A stretch of DNA of 64,000 nucleotides from Flagellimonas oceani (GTDB lineage: Bacteria; Bacteroidota; Bacteroidia; Flavobacteriales; Flavobacteriaceae), in contig NZ_CP049616.1 in NCBI RefSeq assembly GCF_011068285.1, positions 124,001 through 188,000 on the forward strand, in the 5' to 3' direction. Positions 45,301 to 53,927 of this stretch are shown piece by piece. How positions within the stretch are numbered: position 1 is the stretch's first letter; each line of letters opens with the position of its first letter. Position numbers and translations under genes: made by a program. The notes beneath the pieces are model-generated. The model had not been told where the DNA came from. It was given only the letters and a program-made list of their open reading frames with translations, and searched no databases.

Positions 45301-45543
45301 TTCTATTTTTTTGATGTTCTCCAGAGAGGCAACCGCATCCTCTATTTTTTTTGTCACGGTATTTTCGATCTCGCTGGGCGAGGCACCGGGGTAGATAGTG
45401 GCGACGGTTATGACATTTCGGTCGAATTTGGGTATCAATTCATACCCCAGTTGGTTATAACTGAACAGGCCCCCAAGGGTAAGTATGGTGAATAGCACAA
45501 TGACCAATGAAGGCCTTTTTATGGAAATTTCCGCTAATTTCAT
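42373..45543 (-). CDS. RND efflux transporter, inner-membrane pump (HAE1/AcrB type)
   Basis: A 1056-residue proton-driven exporter. It has the usual two halves: a helix at residues 12-30, a large periplasmic porter loop, helices 2-6, then the repeat. The proton-relay DD is in LVVGILVDDAIVVLENIYRH near residue 405, and the matching helix in the second half is present (GLVCKNAIILVDFANE, near 945). It forms a tripartite pump with the next two genes and exports drugs or other amphipathic compounds. Operon spacing to the MFP gene is 36 bp. Confidence 0.93.
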   Translation of the reverse strand: MKLAEISIKRPSLVIVLFTILTLGGLFSYNQLGYELIPKFDRNVITVATIYPGASPSEIENTVTKKIEDAVASLENIKKIESRSYESLSTVAITLTDDANVDISLNDAQRKINAIISDLPDDAKTPSLSKFSLSDLPIMTIGANGTMDEIKFYDLIDKKIAPLLSRVNGVAQINLIGGQEREIQVNLDADRLHGYNLSIPQVQQTILASNLDFPTGNIQTRQQKILIRLAGKYKNVEELRNLVVADKDGIQVRLSDIADVQDSQKIPEKIARVKQKSAILLQVIKQSDANAVAVSEDILKRIAQLETDYKTIDLSLNVANDSSVFTLEAADSVIHDLLIAVLLVAIVMLFFLHSVRNSLIVMVSIPASLVATFIGFLLLDYTLNLMSLLGLSLVVGILVDDAIVVLENIYRHMEMGKNRVRAAYDGTAEIGGTVTSITLVIVVVFFPIAMSSGLVSKIITQFCVTIIISTLLSLLASFTIIPWLSSRFGKLEHITGKNLFGRLIIKFETQLKRFTNWISGLLTWCLDHYKTTLSIVLVIFFASIALVAAGFIGGEFFATSDRGEFLVQIELPKDASLEESNFMAQKAEAFLNTQEEVKSLITTVGQTSEGLGASQATAYKAEINVQMVDENERQDDSYVFAAKTKRRLEKILVGAKVKTVPISLLGVAEEAPLALVVTGPSLDSAMVFARKAEAELHKIPGATEIELSVETGNPEINVQVDRDKMASLGLSLQTVGLTMQTAFNGNTDGKFRAGEYEYDINIRYNSFDRKSIVDVGDLILTNDQGQEVKLSQFADITETLGPSQLERRDKTASVTVKGQSVGRPAGTVADEWEAAFQDVERPTGVDYVWGGDKERQSEGFGTLGIAMLAAIILVYLVMVSLYDSFVHPFVVLFSIPLSFIGALLALALTNNSLNIFTILGIIMLIGLVCKNAIILVDFANERVRSGETVRNALIQANHARLRPILMTTIAMVFGMLPIALASGPGSGWKNGLAWVIIGGLISSLFLTLIIVPVIYNLMEKLVHKFTKGTKTDYEELMVADYEHKKLVDGFNPDHTL

Positions 45544-45579
45544 AGTATGGAATAAAATGTTTCAGGTTATTGTCCGGTT

Positions 45580-46644
45580 CTAGTCGATGATGTCTATCTT
45601 GGAACCGTTCTGTAGATTGATCTGCCCGGTAACTATTACGAGTTCATTGCTGTCCAGACCATCTAATATTTCGACCTTATCACCGAATATTCTTCCAGCC
45701 GTTACACCGGTCAGTTTTGCAACTCCATCCTCAGCGACAAAAACCTGGTTACTGCTTACACTTCCCAGGAACGCATTTCTAGGGGCCACCAGTATCTTTT
45801 CGCTTTCCCGGTCTGACGAGGTGAAGGATGCCGTCCCGTACATGCCCGCCTTCAAGGCGTTGTCCGGATTGTTCGATATCTCGATTTCCACAGGAAAATT
45901 CAAACTGCTATCCGATTTCGGTGCTATAAACGTGATTTTCCCTGCAAATGTCCTGTCTGGTAAGACACTGGCTTTTACATTTACCGGGGCACCCGTTTTT
46001 AAACTGGCCACTTGGGACTCGTTGACCGTAACCCTAAGTTTAAGTTTGGAGACATCGACAATTTCGAACATTGGTGTTGCTGTTGCCAGAACAGAACCTG
46101 GTTCGATAAAACGCTTATTTACAACTCCTTTTATCGTAGCTTTTATGCTGACATCACTCGCATTTACCCTCGCTTGTTCCAGTCTCGATTGTGCAGTAAC
46201 CAAGGTCAACTTGGCCTGATCCATTTGTTGTTCGGTCACTCCACCGGTTTTTAAGGCATTTTCAAAACGGTTGAAATTTTTGGACGCATTCTGATAGGCC
46301 GCTTCGGCCGCGTGCAGTTCTGCCGATACCTGCTCACTTCTCACAACTGCCAAAGTCTTGCCCACTCTGACATGATCACCTTCTTCTACCAATACCCTAA
46401 CGACTCTACCTGGCTTTTCCGCAGAAAAATCCAGTTCTTTAAAGGGCTCGAAGTTTCCATTGGCGGTAAAATTGAGGGGAATAGTTTCCATCTTTACCGT
46501 ATCAACCTTTACAGTGACACTAGCATTTTTCTGTGCAACTATATCCGTTTTTGCTTGATTTTCTTGTTTGTTGTTCATTAAGATGAAGGCAATCAGGGCC
46601 AATACCACTAAAATTGTAAGTATGTATATTATGTTCTTTTTCAT
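45580..46644 (-). CDS. RND efflux periplasmic adaptor (membrane fusion protein)
   Basis: A 354-residue adaptor with an N-terminal membrane anchor (IIYILTILVVLALIAFILM), a lipoyl domain (FSAEKPGRVVRVLVEEGDHV), an alpha hairpin near 120-165 and a beta-barrel domain. It links the inner-membrane pump to the outer-membrane channel. It lies 8 bp after the TolC-like gene in the same operon. Confidence 0.93.
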   Translation of the reverse strand: MKKNIIYILTILVVLALIAFILMNNKQENQAKTDIVAQKNASVTVKVDTVKMETIPLNFTANGNFEPFKELDFSAEKPGRVVRVLVEEGDHVRVGKTLAVVRSEQVSAELHAAEAAYQNASKNFNRFENALKTGGVTEQQMDQAKLTLVTAQSRLEQARVNASDVSIKATIKGVVNKRFIEPGSVLATATPMFEIVDVSKLKLRVTVNESQVASLKTGAPVNVKASVLPDRTFAGKITFIAPKSDSSLNFPVEIEISNNPDNALKAGMYGTASFTSSDRESEKILVAPRNAFLGSVSSNQVFVAEDGVAKLTGVTAGRIFGDKVEILDGLDSNELVIVTGQINLQNGSKIDIID

Positions 46645-46652
46645 CGTGCTTA

Positions 46653-47993
46653 TTAGTTTGTTAGTGACTTTAATTCCCCTTTAGACTTCAACAACAGGAT
46701 TTCTGCCAGTTTGTATTGTAAAATTGCGGAGTTAAAGTTGTTCCTAGCCTCGGTCAAGGCGTTTTCCGCATCCAATAGATCCGTTAGCGGAGCCAAACCT
46801 TGGACGTAATTGTTTCTGGTATTGTCCAAAACTGCCTGTGCCAACCTGACATTTTCGTTTTGATTGTTGACGGTCGCAATACTATTGTTTATTTGGGTTC
46901 GGGCATTTTCGTAATCAAGATCTAAGGCCAATTCGGTATCCTTGATATCCTCTTGTAAGATCCGCAGATCTATATCGGCCTGCATTACTTTGGAACGTGT
47001 ACCAAAACCTGCGAAAATGGGAATTTTCAAATTCAATCCTATCGATGAAAAATCGGACCAATATACCTTGTCCTCAGGCTTTTTGAACCAGGGAAGGTCC
47101 GGGCCTTGGCCAAGATAGTTGTACCCAACTGTTAGGGAAAGCGTTGGATAATATTCCGCCTTGACCGCCATTTTCTGGTAAGTCAACAATTGTTCCTGCT
47201 TTTTGAGAAGCAGATACTCCGATCGATTCTCGGTATCCGGGGATGAAACTACCTCGCTTGGTCTGAATTCGAACTCGATTTCCGGAATTTCGATTTGGGC
47301 GGTTATGGGCATTCCCATAAAAAATTTCAGGGTATTTTCTTGAAGTTGTAGCGCATTGTTTATCTGGAGCCGTTGGGTCTCTAGATTTGAAATTTTAACA
47401 ATAATCCTGTCCAAATCGATTTTCTTCGCTAGCCCATTTTGAAACTGGCCCTCAATGATATTTTTCGCCTTGATCGTATTTGCCAACGTACTATCAAGTA
47501 CCTGAAGGTTTAAACGCTGTAGATATACTTGATAGTAACTATTGGCTACCTTTTCTATTACCTGCTCTTGAGTTAATCGATTATTGATCTGATAAAACTC
47601 ACGGGTAGTTTTTGCTGCTTTTAAACCTGTGTAAACCGATTGGTCAAATAAGTTCTGGTTCAACGAAACACCAAAGACCGAATTCCATTTTTGCCCCAAA
47701 GTTGCCTGTATAACGGTGCCCGGTTGCCCAAAGGAACTTCCATCGATCACATTGGTCTGTAGGATGGGATTATAGACCAAACTACCATTTCCTGTGATCT
47801 GTGGCAATGCTCGCGAACGAACTTCCTGGATTTGGTACTCACTATTTTCAATGGCCAGCTTCGATTTTTGTGCATCGGCCTTGTATTCAAGAGCATAGGA
47901 AACGGCATCCTTTAGGCTAAGCTGCTTTATTTCCTGGGCATTGGCTACGCAAACAAGGCATAAAAGGGAAATGCTTAAAATTTTTTTGATCAT
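46653..47993 (-). CDS. TolC-like outer membrane efflux protein
   Basis: A 446-residue outer-membrane factor with signal peptide (LSISLLCLVCVANAQE) and two outer-membrane-efflux repeats; the second repeat ends in the typical NYVQGLAPLTDLLDAENALTEARNNF pattern, here as NYVQGLAPLTDLLDAEN. It forms the exit channel of the pump. It is first in the operon, which is controlled from upstream, probably by the TetR gene at 48611. Confidence 0.92.
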   Translation of the reverse strand: MIKKILSISLLCLVCVANAQEIKQLSLKDAVSYALEYKADAQKSKLAIENSEYQIQEVRSRALPQITGNGSLVYNPILQTNVIDGSSFGQPGTVIQATLGQKWNSVFGVSLNQNLFDQSVYTGLKAAKTTREFYQINNRLTQEQVIEKVANSYYQVYLQRLNLQVLDSTLANTIKAKNIIEGQFQNGLAKKIDLDRIIVKISNLETQRLQINNALQLQENTLKFFMGMPITAQIEIPEIEFEFRPSEVVSSPDTENRSEYLLLKKQEQLLTYQKMAVKAEYYPTLSLTVGYNYLGQGPDLPWFKKPEDKVYWSDFSSIGLNLKIPIFAGFGTRSKVMQADIDLRILQEDIKDTELALDLDYENARTQINNSIATVNNQNENVRLAQAVLDNTRNNYVQGLAPLTDLLDAENALTEARNNFNSAILQYKLAEILLLKSKGELKSLTN

Positions 47994-48090
47994 AAACGGA
48001 TACGTATTTAATGGGGGAGAAATTTTAGGATGTCCTATAGGGTTTTTTAAGATCCTCTTGTTTTATGTATAATTCTTTATTACCTAAAGT

Positions 48091-48531
48091 TTAGGAGCCG
48101 TTTCTATGGATGCTATATATACATCTTGCCAAAGCCACTAAATCTTTTTGTCCACTTTGGAAAAGTTCCACGTCCACCACGTTGATGGATTTACCACTTT
48201 TAACAATCTTTGCCTTGGCCAAAATATCCCCTTCAACGGTAGGATGGAGATAATCGATCCGCATATCCAAGGTATTTATCCTGTCCTGTAAGGAATCGAG
48301 GGTCGTCGCTCCGGCAGCTCCTCCAGCCGTATCGGCCATAGCGGCCAAAATTCCTCCATGCCATCGTTTTTGCAGATAGTCGCCTATGAATTCTTTCTTA
48401 AAAGGGACTTTGATGCACACGTACCCAAGTCTGATTTCCATAATTTCTAACCCGAATATTTTATTGGCCGGCATCATGTTTTCAATAGCATGCTTTAAAA
48501 ACAAATAGTCGTCTTGCCCTATTTCCTGCAT
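48091..48531 (-). CDS. PaaI-type hotdog thioesterase
   Basis: A 146-residue hotdog-fold protein. KRWHGGILAAMADTAGGAAG is the PaaI-like active-site helix region (HGG with a nearby acidic residue). Substrate unknown, likely an acyl-CoA. It lies between the RND operon and the divergent TetR gene, all reading out from one regulatory region, so it may be part of the same regulon. Confidence 0.82.
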   Translation of the reverse strand: MQEIGQDDYLFLKHAIENMMPANKIFGLEIMEIRLGYVCIKVPFKKEFIGDYLQKRWHGGILAAMADTAGGAAGATTLDSLQDRINTLDMRIDYLHPTVEGDILAKAKIVKSGKSINVVDVELFQSGQKDLVALARCIYSIHRNGS

Positions 48532-48567
48532 TGGTCAGATTTTAAAAATTAAAAGATTTTTTTTTTG

Positions 48568-48588
48568 CTAAAATAAATATTATTTTAG
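48568..48588. promoter_or_regulatory. Candidate TetR operator
   Basis: Perfect inverted repeat CTAAAATAA/TTATTTTAG with 3-bp spacer between the divergent thioesterase and tetR genes, 22 bp before the tetR ATG. Confidence 0.6.
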
Positions 48589-48610
48589 ACTTTCTAACTA
48601 AAAAAGTCAA

Positions 48611-49219
48611 ATGTTCAATATTGAAAGTACCGATAATTTTTCGTTAATACTTGATTCCGCCAAAAAAAGATTTTGCCGTTATGGCCTTAAAAAAACAACA
48701 ATGACGGAGATTGCCGGGGATATAGGTCTATCAAAAGCATCCCTATACTACTACTTCTCCACTAAAGAAGAACTTTTCAAGGAAGTAGTAAAGCAAGAAC
48801 ATAAAACATTTTTAAACGAGATTGAAGGTCTTCTTTCTTCGGTTGTCCCTGCAGAAGAGTTATTCCATATTTACCTAGAAAGGCGACTGATCTACTTTCG
48901 CGATTTTGCACACCTCAGTTCTTTGAGCCTGGAATCTATAAACAGTTTAAAACCCGTTTACGCCCGCCTATTCGAAAACCTTCGCAAAGAAGAAATACGA
49001 CTTGTGAGTAAAATATTGGAAAAAGGTATTGCCGCCCAAGATTTTGAAAATCTTGATATTGCTTATTATTCGCAATTGTTCATTGCCATTTTCCAAGGGT
49101 TGCGGCACAATGTACTTATTAAAAAAGACACAATAAATATCACGGAAATTGAGTATTCTCTATTGCAGAGACAATATGAAAGCGCATTAAAAATGTTCGT
49201 GAAAGGAATCAAAAAATAA
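48611..49219 (+). CDS. TetR/AcrR-family regulator
   Basis: A 202-residue regulator. The N-terminal HTH reads TTMTEIAGDIGLSKASLYYY followed by FSTKEELF, the TetR signature. The ligand-binding domain is helical. It is divergent from the thioesterase and RND genes and probably represses them through the palindrome at 48568. Confidence 0.9.
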   Translation: MFNIESTDNFSLILDSAKKRFCRYGLKKTTMTEIAGDIGLSKASLYYYFSTKEELFKEVVKQEHKTFLNEIEGLLSSVVPAEELFHIYLERRLIYFRDFAHLSSLSLESINSLKPVYARLFENLRKEEIRLVSKILEKGIAAQDFENLDIAYYSQLFIAIFQGLRHNVLIKKDTINITEIEYSLLQRQYESALKMFVKGIKK

Positions 49220-49288
49220 ATCGTAGGCCGGCCTTTAGAAAAAAGGAAACTAATTATTTGTTGCCTGTGCCATTATAATTTTTTTGTA

Positions 49289-50220
49289 ATGAAAAACAAG
49301 ATGCTGCCCAAGATTAGATATTTGCCTTTTTATGCCATCTCGACCCTGCCGATGCCTGTTCTGTACCTGTTATCGGACATATTGTTTGTAGTGGTCTATT
49401 ACCTCATGAAGTATAGAAGGAACTTAGTCTCGGACAATATCAAAAAATCCTTTCCTCAAAAACCACAAATTACACTGAGAAAAATTGAAAAGAACTTCTA
49501 TCGGCATTTCTGTGATATACTTGTCGAATCGATTAAGACATTGACCATCAGTAAAAGGTCGGCAATGAAACGTTTGCGTATAGAGAATCCGGATTTGGTA
49601 GAACATTATTTAAGCGAGAATAAAAATATTTTGCTTTACACTGCCCATCAGGGAAATTGGGAATGGTTGATATTCCTACCACTTTTTTTCCTTACCGATC
49701 AGACACTTTATACAAACCAATTAAAAACCACTATTTCAATAGCCTATTTAAAATTATCAGAGAACGATTTGGTGTCCATTGCATTGAATCCACCAAGGGA
49801 TATAGGACCATTATCGACCTTGAACGAAAGAATGTCATTATGTTGAACTGCATCATCGGCGATCAAAGCCCTGTCAGAATCAGTACCAAACATTGCTGCC
49901 ATTTTTTGAACAGGGAAACAGCTTTTTTCTAGGGGCCGAAAAGCTTGCCAAAAAAACCAGTGAAGTTGTTTTGTTCCCTTCTTACAAAAAAATAAAAAGA
50001 GGGTACTATGGACTACATTTTTAGTTTGATAACGGAAAGTCCCGTTTCCGTGAGAATCAATGGGATTATAGAAGACTATGCAGAGGCATTGGAAAACGTG
50101 ATCTTTAAATCGCCGGAACTTTGGCTATGGAGCCAAAGAAGATGGAAGTTAAGTGCCTCAATTTGGGATTTTAAAGTACCCGGCATTATTTGGTCTATCC
50201 AAAATGCTATTGAAATTTAA
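49289..50220 (+). pseudogene. Frameshifted lipid A acyltransferase (LpxL/HtrB-like)
   Basis: Three overlapping frames add up to one lysophospholipid-acyltransferase-like protein of about 300 residues. Frame 1 (49289 to about 49700) has the catalytic HQGNWE motif (HX4E). Frame 2 continues as YRSDTLYKPIKNHYFNSLFK up to about 49890. A further shift gives NSFFLGAEKLAKKTSEVVLF, and another leads to IIEDYAEALENVIFKSPELW near the end. At least two frameshifts, so no full product is expected. Confidence 0.8.
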
Positions 50221-50357
50221 GACCAGTTATATTTGACTAGAAAGAACCGAAACAAAAGGTTTAACGACCTAATATTATTTATCATTTTGGTGATCTTTAT
50301 CATATTTCGCTATCGTTATAAATACGTAACTTTATGTTGCCTTAATAATTTAACCCA

Positions 50358-50954
50358 ATGATCTGTAAATCCGAACTTGTTGCATGCTCCGCCTTAAACT
50401 TCGCTCAATTTGGGAGTAAACGGTTCACACTCGATGAGTTGGCAAATCAGCTTGGCATATCAAAGAAGACCATCTACAATTATTTTAGGAAAAAAGAAGA
50501 ATTGGTTCAAGAGAGTACGGTCTATCTACTGCAAAGATATTCAAGGGAGATCCAAGAATCGGAGATTGCTTTCTGTAAAGATCCTCTGGAAAAGATAATA
50601 CTGATATACAAAAAGGGTTTCGAACATTTAAAATTTTTCAGTCCCACGTTCCTTTTCGGACTAAAGAAATATTACCCTAAGGCCTATGATCTCTATTATA
50701 GCTTTCGAAATGATTTGGTAAATAAAACTATTTACGAACTCTTTGTCGATGCACAAAAATTGGGCTTTATTCAAAATGAGGTGAACTTGAGATTGGTTTG
50801 TGAACTGTACTTTTTGAATTTGAACACTATCGCTTTTGGTAAAACCAGTCTGTTTGATAAATATACCCAGCACGAGATTCTACAACATCTCATAATCAAC
50901 ACCATAAAAGGTATTGTAACCGAAGATTACACCAACAGGTTTATCCAAAAATAG
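50358..50954 (+). CDS. TetR/AcrR-family regulator
   Basis: A 198-residue regulator with the HTH FTLDELANQLGISKKTIYNY and FRKKEELV. Helical C-terminal domain. It follows the broken acyltransferase gene by 137 bp, on the same strand. Target genes are unknown; the acyltransferase or the pump are possible. Confidence 0.88.
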   Translation: MICKSELVACSALNFAQFGSKRFTLDELANQLGISKKTIYNYFRKKEELVQESTVYLLQRYSREIQESEIAFCKDPLEKIILIYKKGFEHLKFFSPTFLFGLKKYYPKAYDLYYSFRNDLVNKTIYELFVDAQKLGFIQNEVNLRLVCELYFLNLNTIAFGKTSLFDKYTQHEILQHLIINTIKGIVTEDYTNRFIQK

Positions 50955-51282
50955 ACTGACAACCGTCATGTATTATAATTGCCCCCATCCTTAGGACAGG
51001 GACAGGGACAATTACAAACAAAAACTTGACGAGCTAGCCCATAAACTCGCCTAGCGATCAGATAAAGTGCATTGGTCATTTTTGCGCCTCTTCCTTTCCT
51101 TACGCACCGCTCTTCAACTAGACTAGGATGGCATTGATAATTTCAGAAATCGGGGCTGTCGGTGGAAAACCACTTTGGGAAAGAAAAATCTGCGGAACTA
51201 TCTCCATTTCAATAGTATCTTTATCGTGTACTTTGTGCATGGACTATGGAATTTAAGTATGGTAACACTGATCTCAGAAGTC
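50955..51282. other. Gene-free stretch before the second IS
   Basis: No gene or clear site is seen; the only short frame (about 51127-51255) does not look like a protein. Confidence 0.5.
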
Positions 51283-51343
51283 TGTAAGGTTCCCTGAAAA
51301 ACGAAGCGTTGGAAATTAGAGTTCAACGTTTAAATTTGAGGCA

Positions 51344-51680
51344 ATGAAAAAAAGCAGATTCACCGAGACACAGATCATCAAGGTCCTAACGGCACAAGAA
51401 AAGGGAAAGACCGTTGCCGAGATATGCCGCGAGCACGGTATCAGCCAACCGACCTTTTACAACTGGAAGGCAAAATAAGGGGGGCATGGGAGTAGACCAA
51501 CTCAAGAAGATGAAGGAGATGGAGTCGGAACTTGCCGAGTTCAAGCGCATGTAAGCCGATCTTGCCTTTGAGAACAACGCCCTGAAGAACCTTATCGAAA
51601 AAAGCTAAGCCCGCCGAGAAGCGAGAAGCTGTCGGATACCTGGCCAAAGAGGTAGGGTTGAGTATCAGGCGGCCTGTGGG
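51344..51680 (+). pseudogene. IS3 transposase orfA, broken
   Basis: The start MKKSRFTETQIIKVLTAQEK is a normal orfA HTH, but the frame meets TAA at 51476, then continues in a shifted frame (MGVDQLKKMKEMESELAEFK) to another TAA at 51552, and shifts again before orfB. The pieces are recognisable but cannot give one protein. Confidence 0.8.
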
Positions 51681-51683
51681 GCG

Positions 51684-52445
51684 GTGAGCCTTAGTCTGTC
51701 GGTCTATTATTACCGTTTCAAGAGGAAGCCCGAAGACGAAGTGATTATGGATTCTTTGGAAAAGCTGGCCGAAGGTCACCCGACCTACGGGTTCAGAAAG
51801 ATGTTCCATATGCTCAGGGCAATGGGCCACGGCTGGAACCACAAAAAAGTCTACAGGGTCTATGTGTTGATGGGGCTGAACATTCGAAGAAAGCGAAAGA
51901 GAAGGTTGCCCGAAAGGGTAAAGAGCCCACATATACACCCCGTGGACTGTAACATCACATGGAGTGCCGATTTCATGCAGGATACCTTGACCAACGGAAA
52001 ATTGTTCAGGGTCTTCAACGTAATCGACGACCTAAACAGGGAACCCCTGGTGTCCACCGTCGACACTTCGCTCAGTGCGAGGAGGATAACAAGAGAACTG
52101 GACAGGCTCATCGAATGGAGGGGTTCACCGGAGACCATCCGCGTGGACAATGGCCCTGAGTTCACTTCGGCCATTTTCAATACATGGGCCACAAAGAACG
52201 GTGTCGAGATCCGGTATTTCCAACCGGGAAAACCGACCCAGAACACTTTGGTCGAGAGGTTCAACGGCATCTACCGTAAAGAGGTTTTGGATGCTTATCT
52301 GTTCACGGAGCTTGATCTGGTCAGGGACCAGACCCAGAGATGGTTCCGGGAATACAACAATGTCCGACCACATGAATCATTGGGCAACAGGCCACCGAAA
52401 AAATTTTGGAAAGCCGAGGGAAATCCAGCTTTCCCTAATTGCTAA
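51684..52445 (+). CDS. IS3 transposase orfB, catalytic part
   Basis: A 253-residue open frame covers the end of the HTH_21 region and the rve domain: WSADFMQD (Asp), RVDNGPEF (Asp) and NTLVERFNGIYRKEV (Glu), so the DDE triad is complete. The natural upstream connection to orfA is destroyed by frameshifts, so transposition from this copy alone is unlikely. Confidence 0.75.
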   Translation: MSLSLSVYYYRFKRKPEDEVIMDSLEKLAEGHPTYGFRKMFHMLRAMGHGWNHKKVYRVYVLMGLNIRRKRKRRLPERVKSPHIHPVDCNITWSADFMQDTLTNGKLFRVFNVIDDLNREPLVSTVDTSLSARRITRELDRLIEWRGSPETIRVDNGPEFTSAIFNTWATKNGVEIRYFQPGKPTQNTLVERFNGIYRKEVLDAYLFTELDLVRDQTQRWFREYNNVRPHESLGNRPPKKFWKAEGNPAFPNC

Positions 52446-52802
52446 TGGACAGCCATTTCACAAAAGAAAGTATATTTATGGACGCTTTGCTTTAGGGGAA
52501 CCTTACACTATCTCTCGTCCAAAAAAAGTTTAAATCACTTCATATGCAAAATAACCTACTGAAGCAAGGTCGTGTTTATGACTTATATTGAAAAATGGTT
52601 ATTCCAAAACTTATCAAATTTTCTCAATAAACCTCAAATGTAATATTTCATGTTTTAAAGTAACGCCAAAGACAACAGGCACTGCCAGTAATTACCTTCT
52701 TTAGAAAAGCAGAAACGAAACACAAAACACCATAAATTCGTTACATAATTAGGCATTAGAAGCAAATGCAAAACCATGTTTTGATAATATGTAGATTGTT
52801 GT

Positions 52803-53759
52803 TTAAAGGCTTTGGTCTATTTGTATTAAAAAATAATACTTAACGGTTTCGCCCGGTTTCAATGTGACGAGGTGTGACTTTTTTTCAATATCTTTTGGAG
52901 AATCCTCAAAATCATGATGTGAGGCCATAGGCTCAATGCACACAAACGGATATCCTGGAGGGCTCCAAATATTGACATTCGGAAAATTACCCAGAATCAA
53001 ACTTATGTATGGTTTTTGGCCAGATTTGGCCAGACCAATTTTAGTGATAACTGAATCTTTGATGAAAATCCCAGTATTAGGTATCCTGTCATCATCAAAT
53101 CCAAGAGTTGTCTCATTTTGTAAAAAGGGGGCTACCGAATCTTTCAGAAGACTATTTTTAATTAGTTCTCTTTGGGCAGAAAGGGATTTATAAAAAAACA
53201 ACTCATGCTTTTTTCTATCATTTGGTTGACCAAGTGACAGATTAAACCCAGGATGCCCCCCAAGTGCAAAATACATGCTATGGGTATCGTCATTTCTGAT
53301 GACGTATTCGTTCAAGATGGTATTATCGGTCAATTTATATCGAACTGAAATTTTGAACAAAAAGGGATAGTTTTCATGCAATATTTCTTTGTTGGGAACA
53401 AAACTTAATGTAACCTCATCATTTGATTTATGTTTTACTGTCATAAAGCGCTCTTTTAAAATTCCCATTTTCGGCATATCGTATTTGACGTTCCGAAAAT
53501 AAAATTCGTTGTCCCTGAATCTGACATTTACTGGAAACATTATGGGAGCCCTGTCCGCCCAATATTCACCATTGCCCTGCCATAGGTACTCAAACTCACT
53601 GATTTTGCCTTTTATGCTTTGAAGTTCAGCCCCTTTTTTGCTTATTGATACCCTAATGGAATCATTTTCGAGCCAAAGTAACTCAGAACCTTGGCCATGG
53701 ACTGTAAAGAAAAATGTCAAAAAAATAAATAAAAAAGCCAATACTTTCAGGTGTGGCAT
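52803..53759 (-). CDS. Aldose 1-epimerase-like protein, secreted
   Basis: The ATG at 53759 gives a 318-residue protein with signal peptide (KVLAFLFIFLTFFFTVHG) and a galactose-mutarotase-like fold: FALGGHPGFNLSLG supplies the conserved His, and the family's late Glu-containing region (VCIEPMASHHD) is present. It would interconvert sugar anomers from glycan breakdown in the periplasm. It ends the PUL operon. The frame is open to 53804, which is a possible alternative start. Confidence 0.82.
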   Translation of the reverse strand: MPHLKVLAFLFIFLTFFFTVHGQGSELLWLENDSIRVSISKKGAELQSIKGKISEFEYLWQGNGEYWADRAPIMFPVNVRFRDNEFYFRNVKYDMPKMGILKERFMTVKHKSNDEVTLSFVPNKEILHENYPFLFKISVRYKLTDNTILNEYVIRNDDTHSMYFALGGHPGFNLSLGQPNDRKKHELFFYKSLSAQRELIKNSLLKDSVAPFLQNETTLGFDDDRIPNTGIFIKDSVITKIGLAKSGQKPYISLILGNFPNVNIWSPPGYPFVCIEPMASHHDFEDSPKDIEKKSHLVTLKPGETVKYYFLIQIDQSL

Positions 53760-53927
53760 TTTACAATCCCACTTAAAAGTCTTTTTCGAATCTGTTGGTT
53801 TCACGGTGTGAATGTATTAGTTCATAATAAGAAAATCAGCATAAGGACAGGAACTGGAAGCAAAAGTAAAAAAGCGCAGACAAGCTGCGCTCCCTTAAAA
53901 AAACTAACTCAAAATCAACCTATCATA

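Larger units (their letters stand above)
51283..52507 (+). mobile_element. IS3-family insertion sequence (copy B), degenerate
   Basis: Terminal inverted repeats, read inward, begin TGTAAGGTTCCCTGAAAAAC (left) and TGTAAGGTTCCCCTAAAGCA (right). The 1225-bp element holds broken orfA and the catalytic end of orfB. No target duplication found. It is not related to copy A in its ends. Confidence 0.82.

Noticed and set aside
51344..51680. Programmed recoding in IS copy B
   Set aside because: Two stops and several shifts at places unlike IS3 slippery sites point to decay.
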